64,000 bases of DNA, taken from contig CAVRIV010000001.1 in NCBI GenBank assembly GCA_963721335.1, positions 583,931 to 647,930 on the forward strand. Direction: 5' to 3'. Below are positions 16,391 to 27,443 of this stretch, one piece after another (the stretch's first letter is position 1; every line of letters begins with the position of its first letter). This stretch comes from CAVXDY01 sp963721335 (GTDB lineage Bacteria; Actinomycetota; Thermoleophilia; Miltoncostaeales; Miltoncostaeaceae). The position numbers were made by a program, and so were the translations under genes. The notes under the pieces were generated by a model. That model did not search any database, was not told where the DNA came from, and saw only the letters and a list, made by a program, of their open reading frames with translations.

Positions 16391-17587
16391 TCAGAAGGTC
16401 ACCCGCGCGACCGGCTCGGTCGGCAGGCGAGGGTTGAAGGGGCGGGTCAGCACGAGCTGATAGTCGTGCAGCGCCCGGGTACGGAAGCCCGCCTCGCAGA
16501 ACGCCAGGTAGAACTCCCAGGTGCGCACGAAGCGCTCGTCGTAGCCCAGGGCGAGCACGGCCTCGCGGTTGGACAGGAAGCGCTCGCGCCACTGCCGGAG
16601 GGTTTCGGCGTAGTGGAAGCCGATGTTCTCGACCCCGTGCACGATCAGCTCCGACGACCTCGTCATCGCGTGGCTCATCGCCTCGAGGGAGGGGATGAGG
16701 GCGCCCGGGAAGACGTACTCGCGGATCCAGTCGTTGCCCCGCCGGTAGCGGTCGTAGCGCTGGTCCGGCACTGCGATGGTCTGGATGCAGGCGATCCCCT
16801 CCGGCTCCAGCAGGCGGTCACAGGCGCCGAAGAAGACCGGCAGCTCGCGGTGGCCGATGGCCTCGAGCATCTCGATGGACGCGATGTGGCTGAACCGCCC
16901 CTCGAGCGTGCGGTAGTCCTGCAGGCGGATGTCGACGAGGTCCGCGAGGCCAGCCGCCTGGACGCGCTCGCGCGCCAGCGCCGCCTGCTCCTGTGACAGG
17001 GTCAGGCCGGTGACGCGGGCACCCCACTCGCCGGCCGCGTGCAGGGCGAACCCGCCCCAGCCGCAGCCGATCTCCAGCACGTGGGAGCCCGGCCCGAGGC
17101 CGAGCTTCTCGCAAATGCGGCGGTACTTGGCCTCCTGCGCCTGCTGGAGCGTCATCCCGGCACGCTCGAAGAACGCGCACGAGTAGGTCCACGACGGGTC
17201 GAGGAACAGCTCGTAGAGGTCGTTCCCCAGGTCGTAGTGGTACTGGATGTCCCGCCGGGCGCCGGGCAGGCCGGAGCGCGCCGGCAGCCGGGGGCGGTGC
17301 CGCAGGGCTTTGGTGAAGAGCCGGCCCGGTCGGCTGGTACGGGCCGACTCGGCCGTGAGCGCCAGGATCTCGAGCAGCCCCACGAGGTCGTCGCAGCGCC
17401 AGTCGCCGGCGGCGTAGGACTCGCCGAGCGCCAGCCGCCCGCGCGTGGCCAGCCGCCGCCACAGGTTGCGTGAGCGCACGACCACTTCGACGGCCGGGCC
17501 CGTGGAAGGGTCGCCGCCGCGGTGGACGCTGCCGTCGGGCAGGGGCACCGACACCTGGCCGCGCGCTGGGTGGGCGAGGGCCCACAT
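16391..17587 (-). CDS. Cyclopropane-fatty-acyl-phospholipid synthase family methyltransferase
   Basis: At least 398 residues. The SAM-binding motif VLEIGCGWGGFALHAA, the preceding IQYHYDLGNDLYELFLD and WTYSCAFFERAGMTLQQAQ, and the late YVFPGALIPSLE and FHYAETLRQWRERF are all hallmarks of CFA synthases, which add a methylene or methyl group from SAM to double bonds of membrane phospholipid acyl chains. The ATG at 17587 is used, but coding-like sequence in the same frame continues ~50 codons upstream (LPPAVRSPLTPAARRLA), so the true start is probably further up and hidden by a frameshift. Confidence 0.9.
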   Translation of the reverse strand: MWALAHPARGQVSVPLPDGSVHRGGDPSTGPAVEVVVRSRNLWRRLATRGRLALGESYAAGDWRCDDLVGLLEILALTAESARTSRPGRLFTKALRHRPRLPARSGLPGARRDIQYHYDLGNDLYELFLDPSWTYSCAFFERAGMTLQQAQEAKYRRICEKLGLGPGSHVLEIGCGWGGFALHAAGEWGARVTGLTLSQEQAALARERVQAAGLADLVDIRLQDYRTLEGRFSHIASIEMLEAIGHRELPVFFGACDRLLEPEGIACIQTIAVPDQRYDRYRRGNDWIREYVFPGALIPSLEAMSHAMTRSSELIVHGVENIGFHYAETLRQWRERFLSNREAVLALGYDERFVRTWEFYLAFCEAGFRTRALHDYQLVLTRPFNPRLPTEPVARVTF

Positions 17588-17699
17588 CGCCAGGCGGCGG
17601 GCGGCGGGCGTGAGCGGTGATCGGACGGCCGGCGGCAGCGGGCGCAGCGCGCCGCGCCGCGAGGGCGCGCGGGCCGGCGCCGGGGGCGACGGCGCGCGG

Positions 17700-18471
17700 C
17701 GGGCCGCGATCCCTCGCCGGGGAGAACCGCGGCTTGCGGTGGAACGGGACCCTCTTCATCGCGAGCTTCACCGCCTGCCAGTGGATGAGGCCGATGACCT
17801 GCTGGGACATCAGCGGGTAGCGGGTCAGGGCCCGCGCGAGCGACGCGTTGGTGAGGGGCCGGCGGCGCCCGGTCAGCTCGGCCCAGAACGGCCGGGTCGC
17901 CGTTCTCGATGATGCCGACCCCCGCGTGGATCCGCTCCCCCGGCTCGGTGAACGAGAAGCGGTAGGTCTGGTCCATGCCGAAGAACGGCGAGACGTGCAT
18001 CCGCTTGGCGTGCTCGTAGACGCGCCGGGCGCCGTGCTCGACCTGGTTGTCGGACGTCAGCAGGTACGGGTGGCGCTCGCCGAAGGTGTTGCCCACCTCG
18101 GCGACGATCGCGGTCAGCGTCGCCGCCGGCCGCGTAGCAGTAGAAGTAGCTGACCGGGTTGAAGACGTAGCCCAGCAGGCGCAGGTTGGTGAGCAGCACG
18201 ACCCGCCCGCCCGCCGAGGTCGATGCCGTTCCGGCCGAGGTAGGCGAGGAGGTTCTCCTTGACCGGCCGGCCGGCGAGGCCCAGGTGGTCGCCGTCGCGG
18301 AAGCGTCACGACGTTGCGGCGGTTGTAGCCGAACAGGCGCAGGCGCCGGTCGAGCTCGGGCAGCTCGTCCAGGTCGAGCGCGTAGAAGCACACCGGGTAG
18401 CGGAAGACGTTGCGCGCGGGCGCGGTGCGGGCGTGCAGCAGGGTGCCCTCGTAGAGCGCCGACCTCACCAC
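17700..18471 (-). CDS. DUF1365 family protein, several frameshifts
   Basis: Reconstructed protein of ~255 residues starting at a GTG (18471 or 18468) that overlaps the stop of the FAD oxidase. Family landmarks: HARTAPARNVFRYPVCFYALDLDELPELD, GYNRRNVVTL, GYVFNPVSYFYCY, VEVGNTFGERHPY-like segment and HVSPFFGMDQTYRF, ending LAMKRVPFHRKP. At least four one-base insertions must be removed (for example in ACGCT-T-CCGCGAC and GGCC-G-TTCTGG). The 3' end is unresolved because no stop appears in the right frame, so the lower boundary is approximate. The family always travels with CFA synthase and the FAD oxidase; its reaction is unknown. Confidence 0.8.
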
Positions 18472-19730
18472 GGCGCCCCCAGCCCGCGCGGCGGCGCGCA
18501 GGCCGGACGCGAGCCCGTCCTCGTGGAAGCCGAAGCCGTGGTAGGCGCCGCAGAACCAGGTGCGCCGTCGGCCGTCGAGCTCGGGCAGGCGCTCCTGCGC
18601 GGCGAGCGCCTCGAAGGTGTAGAGCGGATGGGCGTAGTCGATCCGCCGGATCACCCGATCCTCGGCGATGCGGTCGTCGCGGTTCAGCGTCACGCAGTAG
18701 TGCTCCGGCTCGTCGAGGCGACTGGAGCTTATTGAGGTGGTAGGTCACGGTCGGGCGCGCGAGGGTGAGCGGCAGTCGGCCACCTGGTAGTTCCACGCGG
18801 CCCGCGAGCCGGAGCGCCGGCGCGGGAGCAGGCGCGCGTCGGTGTGGAGCACCGTGCGGTTGAGGGTGGTGCGGAAGGCGCCGAGCACGGCGCGCTCGAG
18901 GTCGTCGGCGTCGGCGAGCATCGCGAGCGCCTGGGGCGCGTGCGTGGCGATGACGACGGCGTCGAAGCGGTGGCCCGCGTCGTCGGCCGTGCGCACCTCC
19001 ACGCCGTCGGCGTCGCGGGGGACCGACCGCACCTCGGCGCCCAGGCGCAGCCGCTCGCCGAGCGGCGCGGTGATGGCGTCGACGTAGCGGCGGCTGCCGC
19101 CGACGACGGTGCGCCAGGTGTGCCGGCGGAAGCCCAGCAGGCCGTGGTTCTGGAAGAAGCGCACCGCGTACGAGGCCGGGAAGGCGAGGGTCTGCGCCGG
19201 GGCGGTTGACCACAGCGCCGACGCGAACGGCACCAGGTAGTGGTCGCGGAAGGAGCGCGAGTAGCCCTCGATGCGCACGAAGTCGTCGAGGGTGCTGCGC
19301 GCGTGGCGCTCCTCGAGCGCGGCGCTGGCCGGTGCGCAGGAAGCGCACGATCTCGGCGAGCAGGCGCGGCGAAGCCGGGGCGCACCAGCGCGCGCGGCTG
19401 CGGCCACAGGCGCACGGCCGAGTACTCCAGGCCGCGGCGCTCGCAGACTCACGGAGAACGACATCCGCGAGTCCTGCACCGCGACGCCGAGCTCGCGGAA
19501 GAGCCGCGAGAGCCGCGGGTAGTTGTGCTCGTTGTGCACCAGGAAGCCGGTGTCGAGCGCCGAGCTCGCCGCCGCCGGCGCGCGGAACGGTGACGGTGTG
19601 GGCGTGTCCGCCCGGCCCGCGCGTCGCGCTCGAAGACCTCGACGTCGTGCACCCGGGCGAGGGCATGGGCCGCCCCGAGCCCGGCGATGCCGCTGCCGAT
19701 GACCGCGACCCTCACGGTCGCTCGCTCCAT
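18465..19730 (-). CDS. FAD-dependent amine-oxidase-like protein (COG2907), frameshifted
   Basis: About 420 residues after correction. It opens with the dinucleotide-binding motif VAVIGSGIAGLGAAHALA, then FERDARAGGHAHTV (one extra G in the raw sequence), LDTGFLVHNEHNYPRLSRLF, and later YEVRFFQNHGLL-like and RRYVDAI segments. The end is IDYAHPLYTFEALAAQERL with WFCGAYHGFGFHEDGLASG, the conserved FAD-closing block. At least four frame changes. Its stop overlaps the DUF1365 start. Related proteins are thought to oxidise lipid or carotenoid-like substrates in partnership with CFA synthase; not proven here. Confidence 0.8.
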
Positions 19731-19749
19731 GTCGTGGCGATCGCCGGCA

Positions 19750-19789
19750 CCTCATCCGTATACGGTCCGAGCCTCGTAGACGGATGAGG
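19750..19789. promoter_or_regulatory. Inverted repeats in the divergent lipid-gene promoter
   Basis: A perfect 10-bp inverted repeat CCTCATCCGT (19750-19759) and ACGGATGAGG (19780-19789) is separated by 20 bases. The left arm overlaps a second perfect palindrome CCGTATACGG (19756-19765). The site lies between the FAD oxidase start (19730) and the desaturase start (about 19832), so one regulator could control both directions. No regulator gene is adjacent. Confidence 0.5.
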
Positions 19790-19831
19790 GGCCCGCGCAC
19801 GCGGACCCTCGCCCTACCCTGCCCACCACGG

Positions 19832-20791
<960 letters not shown>

Positions 20792-20806
20792 CCGCGCCGC
20801 CCAGAC

Positions 20807-21448
20807 TCAGACCTGACTCTCGGCCCGGAAGCGGGTCAGCTCGTCGCCCACCAGCCGGGCCCAGGTGCGGGCCCGGGGCGCGGGCACGCGGGCGCCCGCC
20901 GGGGCCCGCGGAGGGCGATCGGGTGGATGGCGCCGCGGATGAGCTGGTAGCCGGCGTCCACCCCCAGCGCGCGCACGCGCTCGTACCCCGCCCGCGAGCT
21001 GCTGCGGGCGGACGCCGGGAACGCCGGGCAGCCAGCCGTCGAGGGAGCCCTGGATGACGGCGAGGCGCCGGCCGCGCAGGCCCTCCACGGACAGGCGCTC
21101 GGGGATCCACGGGGCGAGGCCCACGACCGTGCGTCACCGCCGGGTGGCCCGCGACCGCGATCGAGACGCCGCCCGCCCATCGAGAAGCCGAGCATCAGCG
21201 CGCGGCGCACCGGACGGGCTCGGCGACCTCGTCGAGCGCCGCGCGGGCGTCCTCGATGCACATGTCGAGGCGCTTCCACGACTTCACCCGGTAGCGCACC
21301 TCGTGGAACGCGAGCGCCGGGTGCTCGGGCGCCAGGCGCCGGACGAGCCACTCGATCGACGCGCTCCAGTCGCCGGGCTTCAGCGTTGCCGGTGCCGCCG
21401 TTCACGCACACCACGGCGATGCCCGCCGGCCGGGCCGGTGCGGCGCAT
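20807..21448 (-). CDS. Alpha/beta hydrolase (dienelactone-hydrolase-like), frameshifted
   Basis: About 210 residues pieced together from several frames: VVCVNGGTG near the start, KSWKRLDMCIEDARAALDEVAEP, the nucleophile elbow LMLGFSMGG (Ser in GxSxG), VVGLAPWIPERLSVEGLRGRRLAVIQG, and the final LVGDELTRFRAESQV with the conserved histidine probably in RGAIHPIAL. At least four one-base changes break it. The ATG at 21448 is the first plausible start after the membrane-protein gene. Located beside lipid genes but on the opposite strand from the desaturase; substrate unknown. Confidence 0.7.
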
Positions 21449-21469
21449 CGCGGCGCCGCTCGCGAGCGG

Positions 21470-21795
21470 CGACACCCTCCTGCGCGCAGGAGGCCCGCGA
21501 CGCCGAGGCCGCGAAGCCCGAGCGTCATCGCGAGCACGGCCGGCCGGCCGCGGCCGTAGCGGGCCGCGTCCGACAGGTCGAAGCCGATCCTCAGGGCGAT
21601 GGGCAGGCGGGCGTCGGATGCGGCCACCAGGAGCAGTCCGCTGCCGAGGTCGCGGATCCCCAGCGCCCGCACCTCCGAGGGGGTCGAGCCGATGAGGGCG
21701 GCCATGCGCTCGCTGCGCCCGAGGGCGAGGCCGGTCCAGAGCGCACAGCCGCCGGCGAGCGCGAGCGCCCACGAGCGCTGGGTGAGGGGGACCAC
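21470..21795 (-). CDS. Small membrane protein, 3' end uncertain
   Basis: A GTG at 21795 opens ~105 residues with three or four hydrophobic stretches (WALALAGGCALWTGLAL; DLGSGLLLVAASD; LAMTLGLRGLGVAGLL). It lacks a stop in the right frame and runs into the hydrolase coding sequence, so the lower boundary is an estimate; a frameshift near 21480 is likely. Similar short proteins are annotated DUF4267-like or unknown. It may share an operon with the hydrolase. Confidence 0.5.
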
Positions 21796-21828
21796 GAGAC
21801 CAGGATACGGAGCGGGTCCGGGATCCGA

Positions 21829-22545
21829 TCAGGAGCGGTCGATGATCACCGGCGTGCCCGGCTTGGCGTAGTGGGCGGCCCGCGCGAGCTCGAATGCGCC
21901 GAGGATGACGCAGCCGTTGCTCGAGGGGCGGCCGATCCGCGCGGCGCCCCCGCTGCCGGTGCCGTGGATGCCGATGAGGGCCGGGCCGCCCATGAAGGTG
22001 CGCAGGGTGGGCGAGTGGGCGGTGAGGGCGACCGTGAAGTCGCCGTAGATCCCGCGCCACGCGCCGGGTGTGACCACGGCGTCCTGGATGGCGAACCGTC
22101 CCACGGGCGTCGGCGTCCCCGCGCGGCCGATGCCGGCCGGCCACGAGGCCACGCGCCGCGAGCCGCGCCAGATCTCGAGCCGGCGCGATCCGAGGTGGAC
22201 CTCGAACCGCAGCTGCGTGCCGGTGAGGCGCAGCGAGCGTCGCGGCACCCAGCCCGTGGTGCCGTTCGGACGGATGGGCAGCTGCACGCGGACCCAGGCG
22301 CGTCCCGCTCGGTCGTGCCGGCGGCCGGTGACCATGAGCCACTGCGCGCCGCGCGACCACTCGGCCACACCGGTCAGGCGCATGACCCGACGGGCGTCCA
22401 GGCGCGGGGCCGCGCGGGCGGTCGCCGGCACCACCACTCGGGCGACCAGGGTGGCTGTGCCGTCGCCGGCCGCCCGCGCATCCTGCGCCGGCACGACGGC
22501 GAGTGCGGCCACGAGGGCGAGGGCGAAACTCCAAATCCTCCACAT
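21829..22545 (-). CDS. L,D-transpeptidase (YkuD domain)
   Basis: 238 residues. An N-terminal signal-like segment (WSFALALVAALAVVPAQDARA) directs export. A middle part with an SH3-like pattern (GRAWVRVQLPIRPNGTTGWV) precedes the YkuD catalytic domain, where IGIHGTGSGG supplies the conserved histidine and RPSSNGCVIL the cysteine nucleophile. Such enzymes make 3-3 cross-links in peptidoglycan or attach proteins to it. The ATG at 22545 begins directly at the signal peptide. Divergent from the HD-GYP gene. Confidence 0.9.
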   Translation of the reverse strand: MWRIWSFALALVAALAVVPAQDARAAGDGTATLVARVVVPATARAAPRLDARRVMRLTGVAEWSRGAQWLMVTGRRHDRAGRAWVRVQLPIRPNGTTGWVPRRSLRLTGTQLRFEVHLGSRRLEIWRGSRRVASWPAGIGRAGTPTPVGRFAIQDAVVTPGAWRGIYGDFTVALTAHSPTLRTFMGGPALIGIHGTGSGGAARIGRPSSNGCVILGAFELARAAHYAKPGTPVIIDRS

Positions 22546-22651
22546 GACATTGATGTCGTCCGGGAGCCGCGCGTCCTTGAGGAGCGCCGGTGGGGCGCCG
22601 CATCCGGCCCTGGGGGTCGAGGCGGGGCACCCCGGCGCCGATAGCGACACC

Positions 22652-23941
22652 GTGGTCGACTCTCTTCTCGAGCTCGTCGGACCCCTGTGGGGCCTCCGCA
22701 CCGCGCGCTACGGCAAGCGCAGCCTGATCGCGCTGTCGCACGCGATGGAGGACCGCGGCCTGGAGTCGCCCGAGCACCGGCCGCTCGTGTTCGGGGGCTT
22801 CCAGCGCGCGCGCTTCTTCGCCCACGACGAGGCCCGCTACCAGGCGATCGCGCAGGGCAGCGCCATCTGCGTCGCCGCCGCCGGAGGCCTGAGGACGCGG
22901 AACGACGAGCCCCTGAGCATCCTCGGCGTCGGCCCGTCCGACCCCATGTGGCGCGATTGGGTGCTCGTCGTCTACGGCGGCGCGTCCCACGCCGCCGTGC
23001 TGGTCGCGCGCGACCTGCCGGAGCACGACATCGACGGCGTCCCCACCCGCGACCGGGTCTGCGACGCCGTCTGGAGCTACGACCCGGGCCTGGCCCACGC
23101 GTCGGCGCGGTGGGTGGGCACGTACCTGGCCGAGCACGATGCGGCCCTCGGGATGCGCTGGGCCGAGCGGCTGGCCGAGCTGCCGGCGCCGGCCGCGAGG
23201 CCCGACCCGGGGCTGGCGGCCATCGGGGGGCGCCTCGTCAACGCCATGGAGCGCCAGCTGGTCCGGGAGCAGGCCGACAGCCGTCGCCTGGAGCTCTCCT
23301 ACGAGGCGACGATCGGGGCGCTCGCCCGCGCCGCCGAGGCGCGCGACCCCGAGACCGACGAGCACCTGGCCCGCGTGGCCCGGCGCTCGGTGGCCGTCGG
23401 GCGGGTGCTCGGGATGAGCCCCGCCGAGCTGGAGACCCTCCGGCACGGAGCGCGCCTGCACGACGTCGGCAAGATCGGGATCCGCGATGCGGTGCTCACC
23501 AAGCCCGGCCCGCTGGATCAGGGCGAGGTCGAGGAGATGCGACGCCATGCCGCGATCGGCGCGGGGATCCTCGAGGGCGTCGTCGGCCTGCGCGGCTGCG
23601 TGCCGATCGTCCGCCACCACCACGAGCGCTGGGACGGGAACGGCTACCCCGACGGCCTGGCCGGCGAGGCGATCCCGCTCGCGGCGCGGGTGGTCGCCGT
23701 GGTGGACGCGTTCGACGCCATGACGACGGACCGGCCGTACCGGCGGGCGATGTCGCCCGAGGTCGCCATGACCCACGTGCTCGAGGGCCGCGGGGGGCAG
23801 TTCTGCCCCCGGTGCGTGGAGGCCTTCGAGGCGATGCTGGCCCTGGAGGCGTTCGCCGCCGAGGCCGACCCGTCGGTCAGCGGCCCGTCCGCTGGATCCA
23901 CGCGATCAAGTCGTCCAATCGGTGCGCCCAGAACAGCGTGA
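22652..23941 (+). CDS. DICT sensory domain plus HD-GYP phosphodiesterase domain
   Basis: About 429 residues. Residues 1-130 match the DICT sensory domain (LVGPLWGLRTARYGKRSLIALSHAMED, FGGFQRARFF). The C-terminal HD-GYP is complete: HDVGKIGIRD and HHHERWDGNGYPDGL, so hydrolysis of cyclic-di-GMP or a related dinucleotide is expected. The GTG at 22652 starts right at the domain; ATGs at 22553 or 22544 would add 33-36 residues but would leave no room for a promoter opposite the L,D-transpeptidase. Its 3' end overlaps the convergent restriction gene by ~65 bases, which may reflect a frame error near the end. Confidence 0.88.
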   Translation: MVDSLLELVGPLWGLRTARYGKRSLIALSHAMEDRGLESPEHRPLVFGGFQRARFFAHDEARYQAIAQGSAICVAAAGGLRTRNDEPLSILGVGPSDPMWRDWVLVVYGGASHAAVLVARDLPEHDIDGVPTRDRVCDAVWSYDPGLAHASARWVGTYLAEHDAALGMRWAERLAELPAPAARPDPGLAAIGGRLVNAMERQLVREQADSRRLELSYEATIGALARAAEARDPETDEHLARVARRSVAVGRVLGMSPAELETLRHGARLHDVGKIGIRDAVLTKPGPLDQGEVEEMRRHAAIGAGILEGVVGLRGCVPIVRHHHERWDGNGYPDGLAGEAIPLAARVVAVVDAFDAMTTDRPYRRAMSPEVAMTHVLEGRGGQFCPRCVEAFEAMLALEAFAAEADPSVSGPSAGSTRSSRPIGAPRTA

Positions 23942-24804
23942 GCCCGCGGGCCTGAGCGCTCTCCAGCGTCGCCGGCTTGAAGACGCCTGAGAGGACGGCG
24001 GTGGGGACGACCTGGGTGTGACCGAACTCGCCGAGCCAGGTCGTGGCCTTGGCGGCGGTGTCGTTGATGCACCCGCTTGTAGGAGTTGATGTCCGAGTTC
24101 GACACCTTGCACTCGATCGGCATGCGCCGGCGGTCCGGGAGGCCCACGAGCAGGTCGGCCTTCCGTCCCCCGAACGTGGTCTCGGGCAGAACTCGCCCCG
24201 CCCGGGTGCGTCCTCGAGCGTGCGGATCGCCTTCCGGGCGGGCGACCTCGCGGAAGCCCGCGCCCCGCAGCGCGTCGGCGACCGATTCCTCCTGAAGGCT
24301 CTTCACCGCGTTGCGCCGCCAGGTGCGCACCTTCTCGGTGGCCATCAGCGAGGCGGTGGCCAGGGCCGCGGCGTCCCGCTCCTCGGCGCTCGGCACCCAC
24401 CGCCCGGCCAGCCACGCGAAGCGGCGCCGGTCGAGCCCGGCGAGCACGGAGTCGACGATCCGGCGCGGCGGCATCCGGGGAGCTCAGCGCCCGCGTGGAG
24501 CAGCCGGGTCTCGGCGATCACGGCGAGGTCGGCCTCGGAGATGAACGGGCCCGGGAGGAAGCGCAGCGCCTCGAGGAAGCGCGGCTCGCGCACCACCTCC
24601 ACCGCCCGCTCGCCGAGCTGCGTCAGGTCGACCGTGAGCTCGATCAGCTCCTCCACCGCCACGTGGTACTCGTCGAGCGTGCGCGTAGGTAGGTCGCGCG
24701 GCTCCTCGAACCGCGCCGCGGCGGAAGCTCTCGACCGCCCGGGCGATGTCGCCCTCGATCTCCTCGCGGCCCCAGCGCGGCGGCGGCTCGAAGGCGACGG
24801 CCAC
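23877..24804 (-). CDS. XamI-family type II restriction endonuclease, frameshifted
   Basis: About 305 residues after correction. It begins AVAFEPPPRWGREEIEGDI, continues VEELIELTVDLTQLGERAV and PGPFISEADLAVIAETRL, and ends with the nuclease core: FGGRKADLLVGLPD, PIECKVSNSDINSYKRV (the E-x-K of a PD-(D/E)xK site) and GLTLFWAHRLDDLIAWI. At least three indels interrupt it, including an extra C in CGGGTG-C-ATCAACGAC. It starts two bases after the methyltransferase stop. The prototype, as I recall, cuts GTCGAC. Whether this copy is active depends on whether the frameshifts are real. Confidence 0.75.
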
Positions 24805-24806
24805 GG

Positions 24807-26365
24807 TCAATGCTCGCCGGCGAGCAGCAGGCTCGGGGCCGGGGACCAGGACGCGCTCCATCTCGCGGGGCTCGAACTTGGTGAGGCCGCCGGCGTAGGT
24901 GCGGCCGTCGTCCACCGTCACGGTGTCGCGCAGCGCGGCCGACCAGGCGCTCGACGGCCGCCTCGGGCAGCTCGAGGCGCGGGTACAGCCCGTGGGCGAT
25001 GTTGATGTGCCGCGCCTCGGCCAGGTTGCGGGTGAACGCCGGCGGGCGCCGGGCCATGTAGGTGGCGAGGATCGGGGCCGGGGCGCGCAGGCCCACCGAC
25101 CACCACGCGCGCCGCGCCCGGGCGATGTAGCCCTCGTGGGCGCCGACGCGCCGCGCGCCGGCTGAGGAAGCGCCGGATGCGCCGCAGCTCCGTGCCCTCG
25201 AACACGTCGAGGTCGGCCGGCAGGTCGACCACCAGGCGCAGGTGCTGCGCGGAGCTGGCGAGCGCCCGTGCCGGCCTCGAAGATCTCCCGGGCGCGGGTG
25301 ATCGCGGGGAAGAGGACCTCGGGCGGGCAGGTCGGTGTCGCCGGGCCGCACGACCCAGGTGGCGTTGCGGCCGGTGACCGCGCCGCGGTGGACGCGGCAG
25401 ATCTCGCCGAGCGGCGACGTGACCCTCGGGCGCACGGCGCGCGGCGCGCGGGTGAGCCGCGACCAGCGCCGGGCCTCGCGCAGGCGCTCGGCGTCCGACC
25501 GGCTCGCCGCCGCCGAGCGGCGCGAGCTCGCCGACGTGGCGCACCCGCCGCAGGCGCACCGACGCGGGTGGCCGCGTCGATCTGGAAGCAGGTGATCGCC
25601 GCGGTGACGGCCGCGTCCTCGAACGGCATGGCGGTGGGCTCCAGGATGTGGACGCCTCGCCGCCCATGCGGCCCGAGCAGCAGCTCGCGCACGAGCCGTC
25701 CGTAGTTCGTGTCCAGCCACTCGGACGAGGTGATGAAGGCGCCGCCGATCGCCCGTCCGGGCCCGCGCCGCCGTGGCCAGGAAGAAGTGGACGTGCAGCC
25801 CGGCCAGCTGGCTCGCCTCGAGCCCGTGCGCCCGCGCGGTGAGGGTGAGCCACTCCTTCCAGGCGGGAGCGATCTGGTGGTGGCGCACGTAGGGGGGGTT
25901 GCCCAGGTAGAGCGTGCGCCGTCGCCCACGCCCGGCGGGCTCGGCGGCGAGCGCCCGGTAGTCGGCGACCTCCACGCGGCCGCGTCCGGCGAGCCCGGCC
26001 GCCGCCAGGTGGCCGCGACAGACAGATGGCCGCCACCGGGTCGAGCTCCACCGCCAGGACCCGGGCCCGCGGGAAGCGGCGCCCGGCGGCCACCGCGAAG
26101 CGGCCCGATCCGGCGCCCGGGTCGATCACGCGCACCGGAGGGGGGCCGTCGGCGGCCCACGCGACCATCGACTCGACGATCGCGGGCGGCGTGTAGGTGG
26201 CCCCGTCCGGACGTCGCCGCTCGGGGCTGCGCAGGCGGCAGAACGCCTCGCCCAGGGGGTCGGCGCCCTCGGCGATGAGGGCCCGGACCTCACGCACGGG
26301 CCGCGCTCCCGGGCGCGCGGGGCTGCCAGATCCCGCACGAGCGCCGACTCGCGCTCGGCGACCAC
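24807..26365 (-). CDS. XamI/Eco57I-type N6-adenine DNA methyltransferase, frameshifted
   Basis: About 515 residues pieced from several frames. Motif I is VIDPGAGSGRFAVAAGRRFP and motif IV LYLGNPPYVRHHQIAPAWKEW, the NPPY of N6-adenine methyltransferases. FITSSEWLDTNYGRLVRELLL and GLTKFEPREMERVLVP are typical of the target-recognition half. The GTG at 26365 (MVAERESALVRDLA) is the probable start. Five or more indels are needed to restore the frame. It lies immediately upstream of the endonuclease gene, as expected for a protective partner. Confidence 0.78.
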
Positions 26366-26534
26366 CCGGGAACGCTGCGAGCCCCCAGGGCGAGCGCCGT
26401 CGCGACCACCCGGGCTCCGAGGCGAGCGGGCTCGCGGGATCGGGACCGGGCACGGACGGAGTGTATGACGACCGGCGGACGCCGCCGTGAGGGGCGTCCG
26501 CCGCGACTAGACTCCGGCCGACCAGGGGGAGTCG

Positions 26535-27433
26535 ATGCGCTGGAGAAGGACCGGAACGGACGACTCTGGGCTCGAGGACCGTCGCGGCCAGAGCCCTCGC
26601 GGCGGGATGCAGTTCCCGGGCGGGGCCATGGGGAAGGGCGCGGGCGGCCTCGGCATCGTGGGCGTGATCGTGGTCGTCCTGTTCGCCCTTCTCGGCGGCT
26701 CGGGCGGCGGCGGCTTCGACATCCCCAGCACCGGCCTCGACGAGTTGCCGACGCAGCCCGCCGCCACGGGCGACGAGGTGGCGAACGGGCCCGATCCCGA
26801 CGAGGACCTGAAGGCATTCGTGGCGTTCGTCGTGCGCGACGTGCAGGACTCGTGGGAGATGGCCTTCACCGACGCCGGGCGCCAGTACCAACGCACGGTG
26901 CTGGTGCTGTTCACGGGTGGGGTCAACACCGGGTGCGGCTCCGCCTCGTCCGCCGTCGGGCCCTTCTACTGCCCGGCGGACCTCAAGGTCTATCTCGACC
27001 TGGGCTTCTTCCGGGAGCTGCGCGACCGCTTCGGGGCCCCCGGCGACTTCGCCCAGGCCTACGTGATCGCCCACGAGTTCGGCCATCACGTTCAGAACCT
27101 GCTGGGCATCTCCACCGAGGTGAGCCAGGAGCAGCGCCGAGACCCGGACAGCGCGAACGAGCTGTCGGTGCGGCTGGAGCTGCAGGCCGACTGCCTCGCG
27201 GGCGTCTGGGCGCACTCCGCCTACCAGGACAACCTGCTGGAGGAGGGCGACCTCGAGGAGGGCCTGGCCGCCGCCGCGGCCGTGGGCGACGACCGCTCCA
27301 GCAGCAGGCGGGGGGCTCCATCGACCGGGACAGCTTCACCCACGGGTCGTCCGAGCAGCGCACCACCTGGTTCAACCGCGGCTTCGAGGGCGGCGAGGTC
27401 GCGTCCTGCGACACCTTCTCGGGCGACGTCTAG
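26535..27433 (+). CDS. Neutral zinc metallopeptidase (YpfJ family), frameshift near 3' end
   Basis: About 298 residues. A cytosolic N-terminus leads to one membrane segment (GLGIVGVIVVVLFALLGG); the rest is outside. The catalytic HEFGHHVQNLLG gives the HExxH zinc site, and QADCLAGVWA supplies the third ligand region. The end (LQQQAGGSIDRDSFTHGSSE) is in another frame: near 27300 one base seems missing (DDR-LQQQ), the only clear deletion I found. The ATG follows GGGGGAG. First of a plus-strand run with MTHFR, the deacetylase-like gene and the pyrophosphatase. Confidence 0.88.
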
Positions 27434-27443
27434 CCTTCACCGG

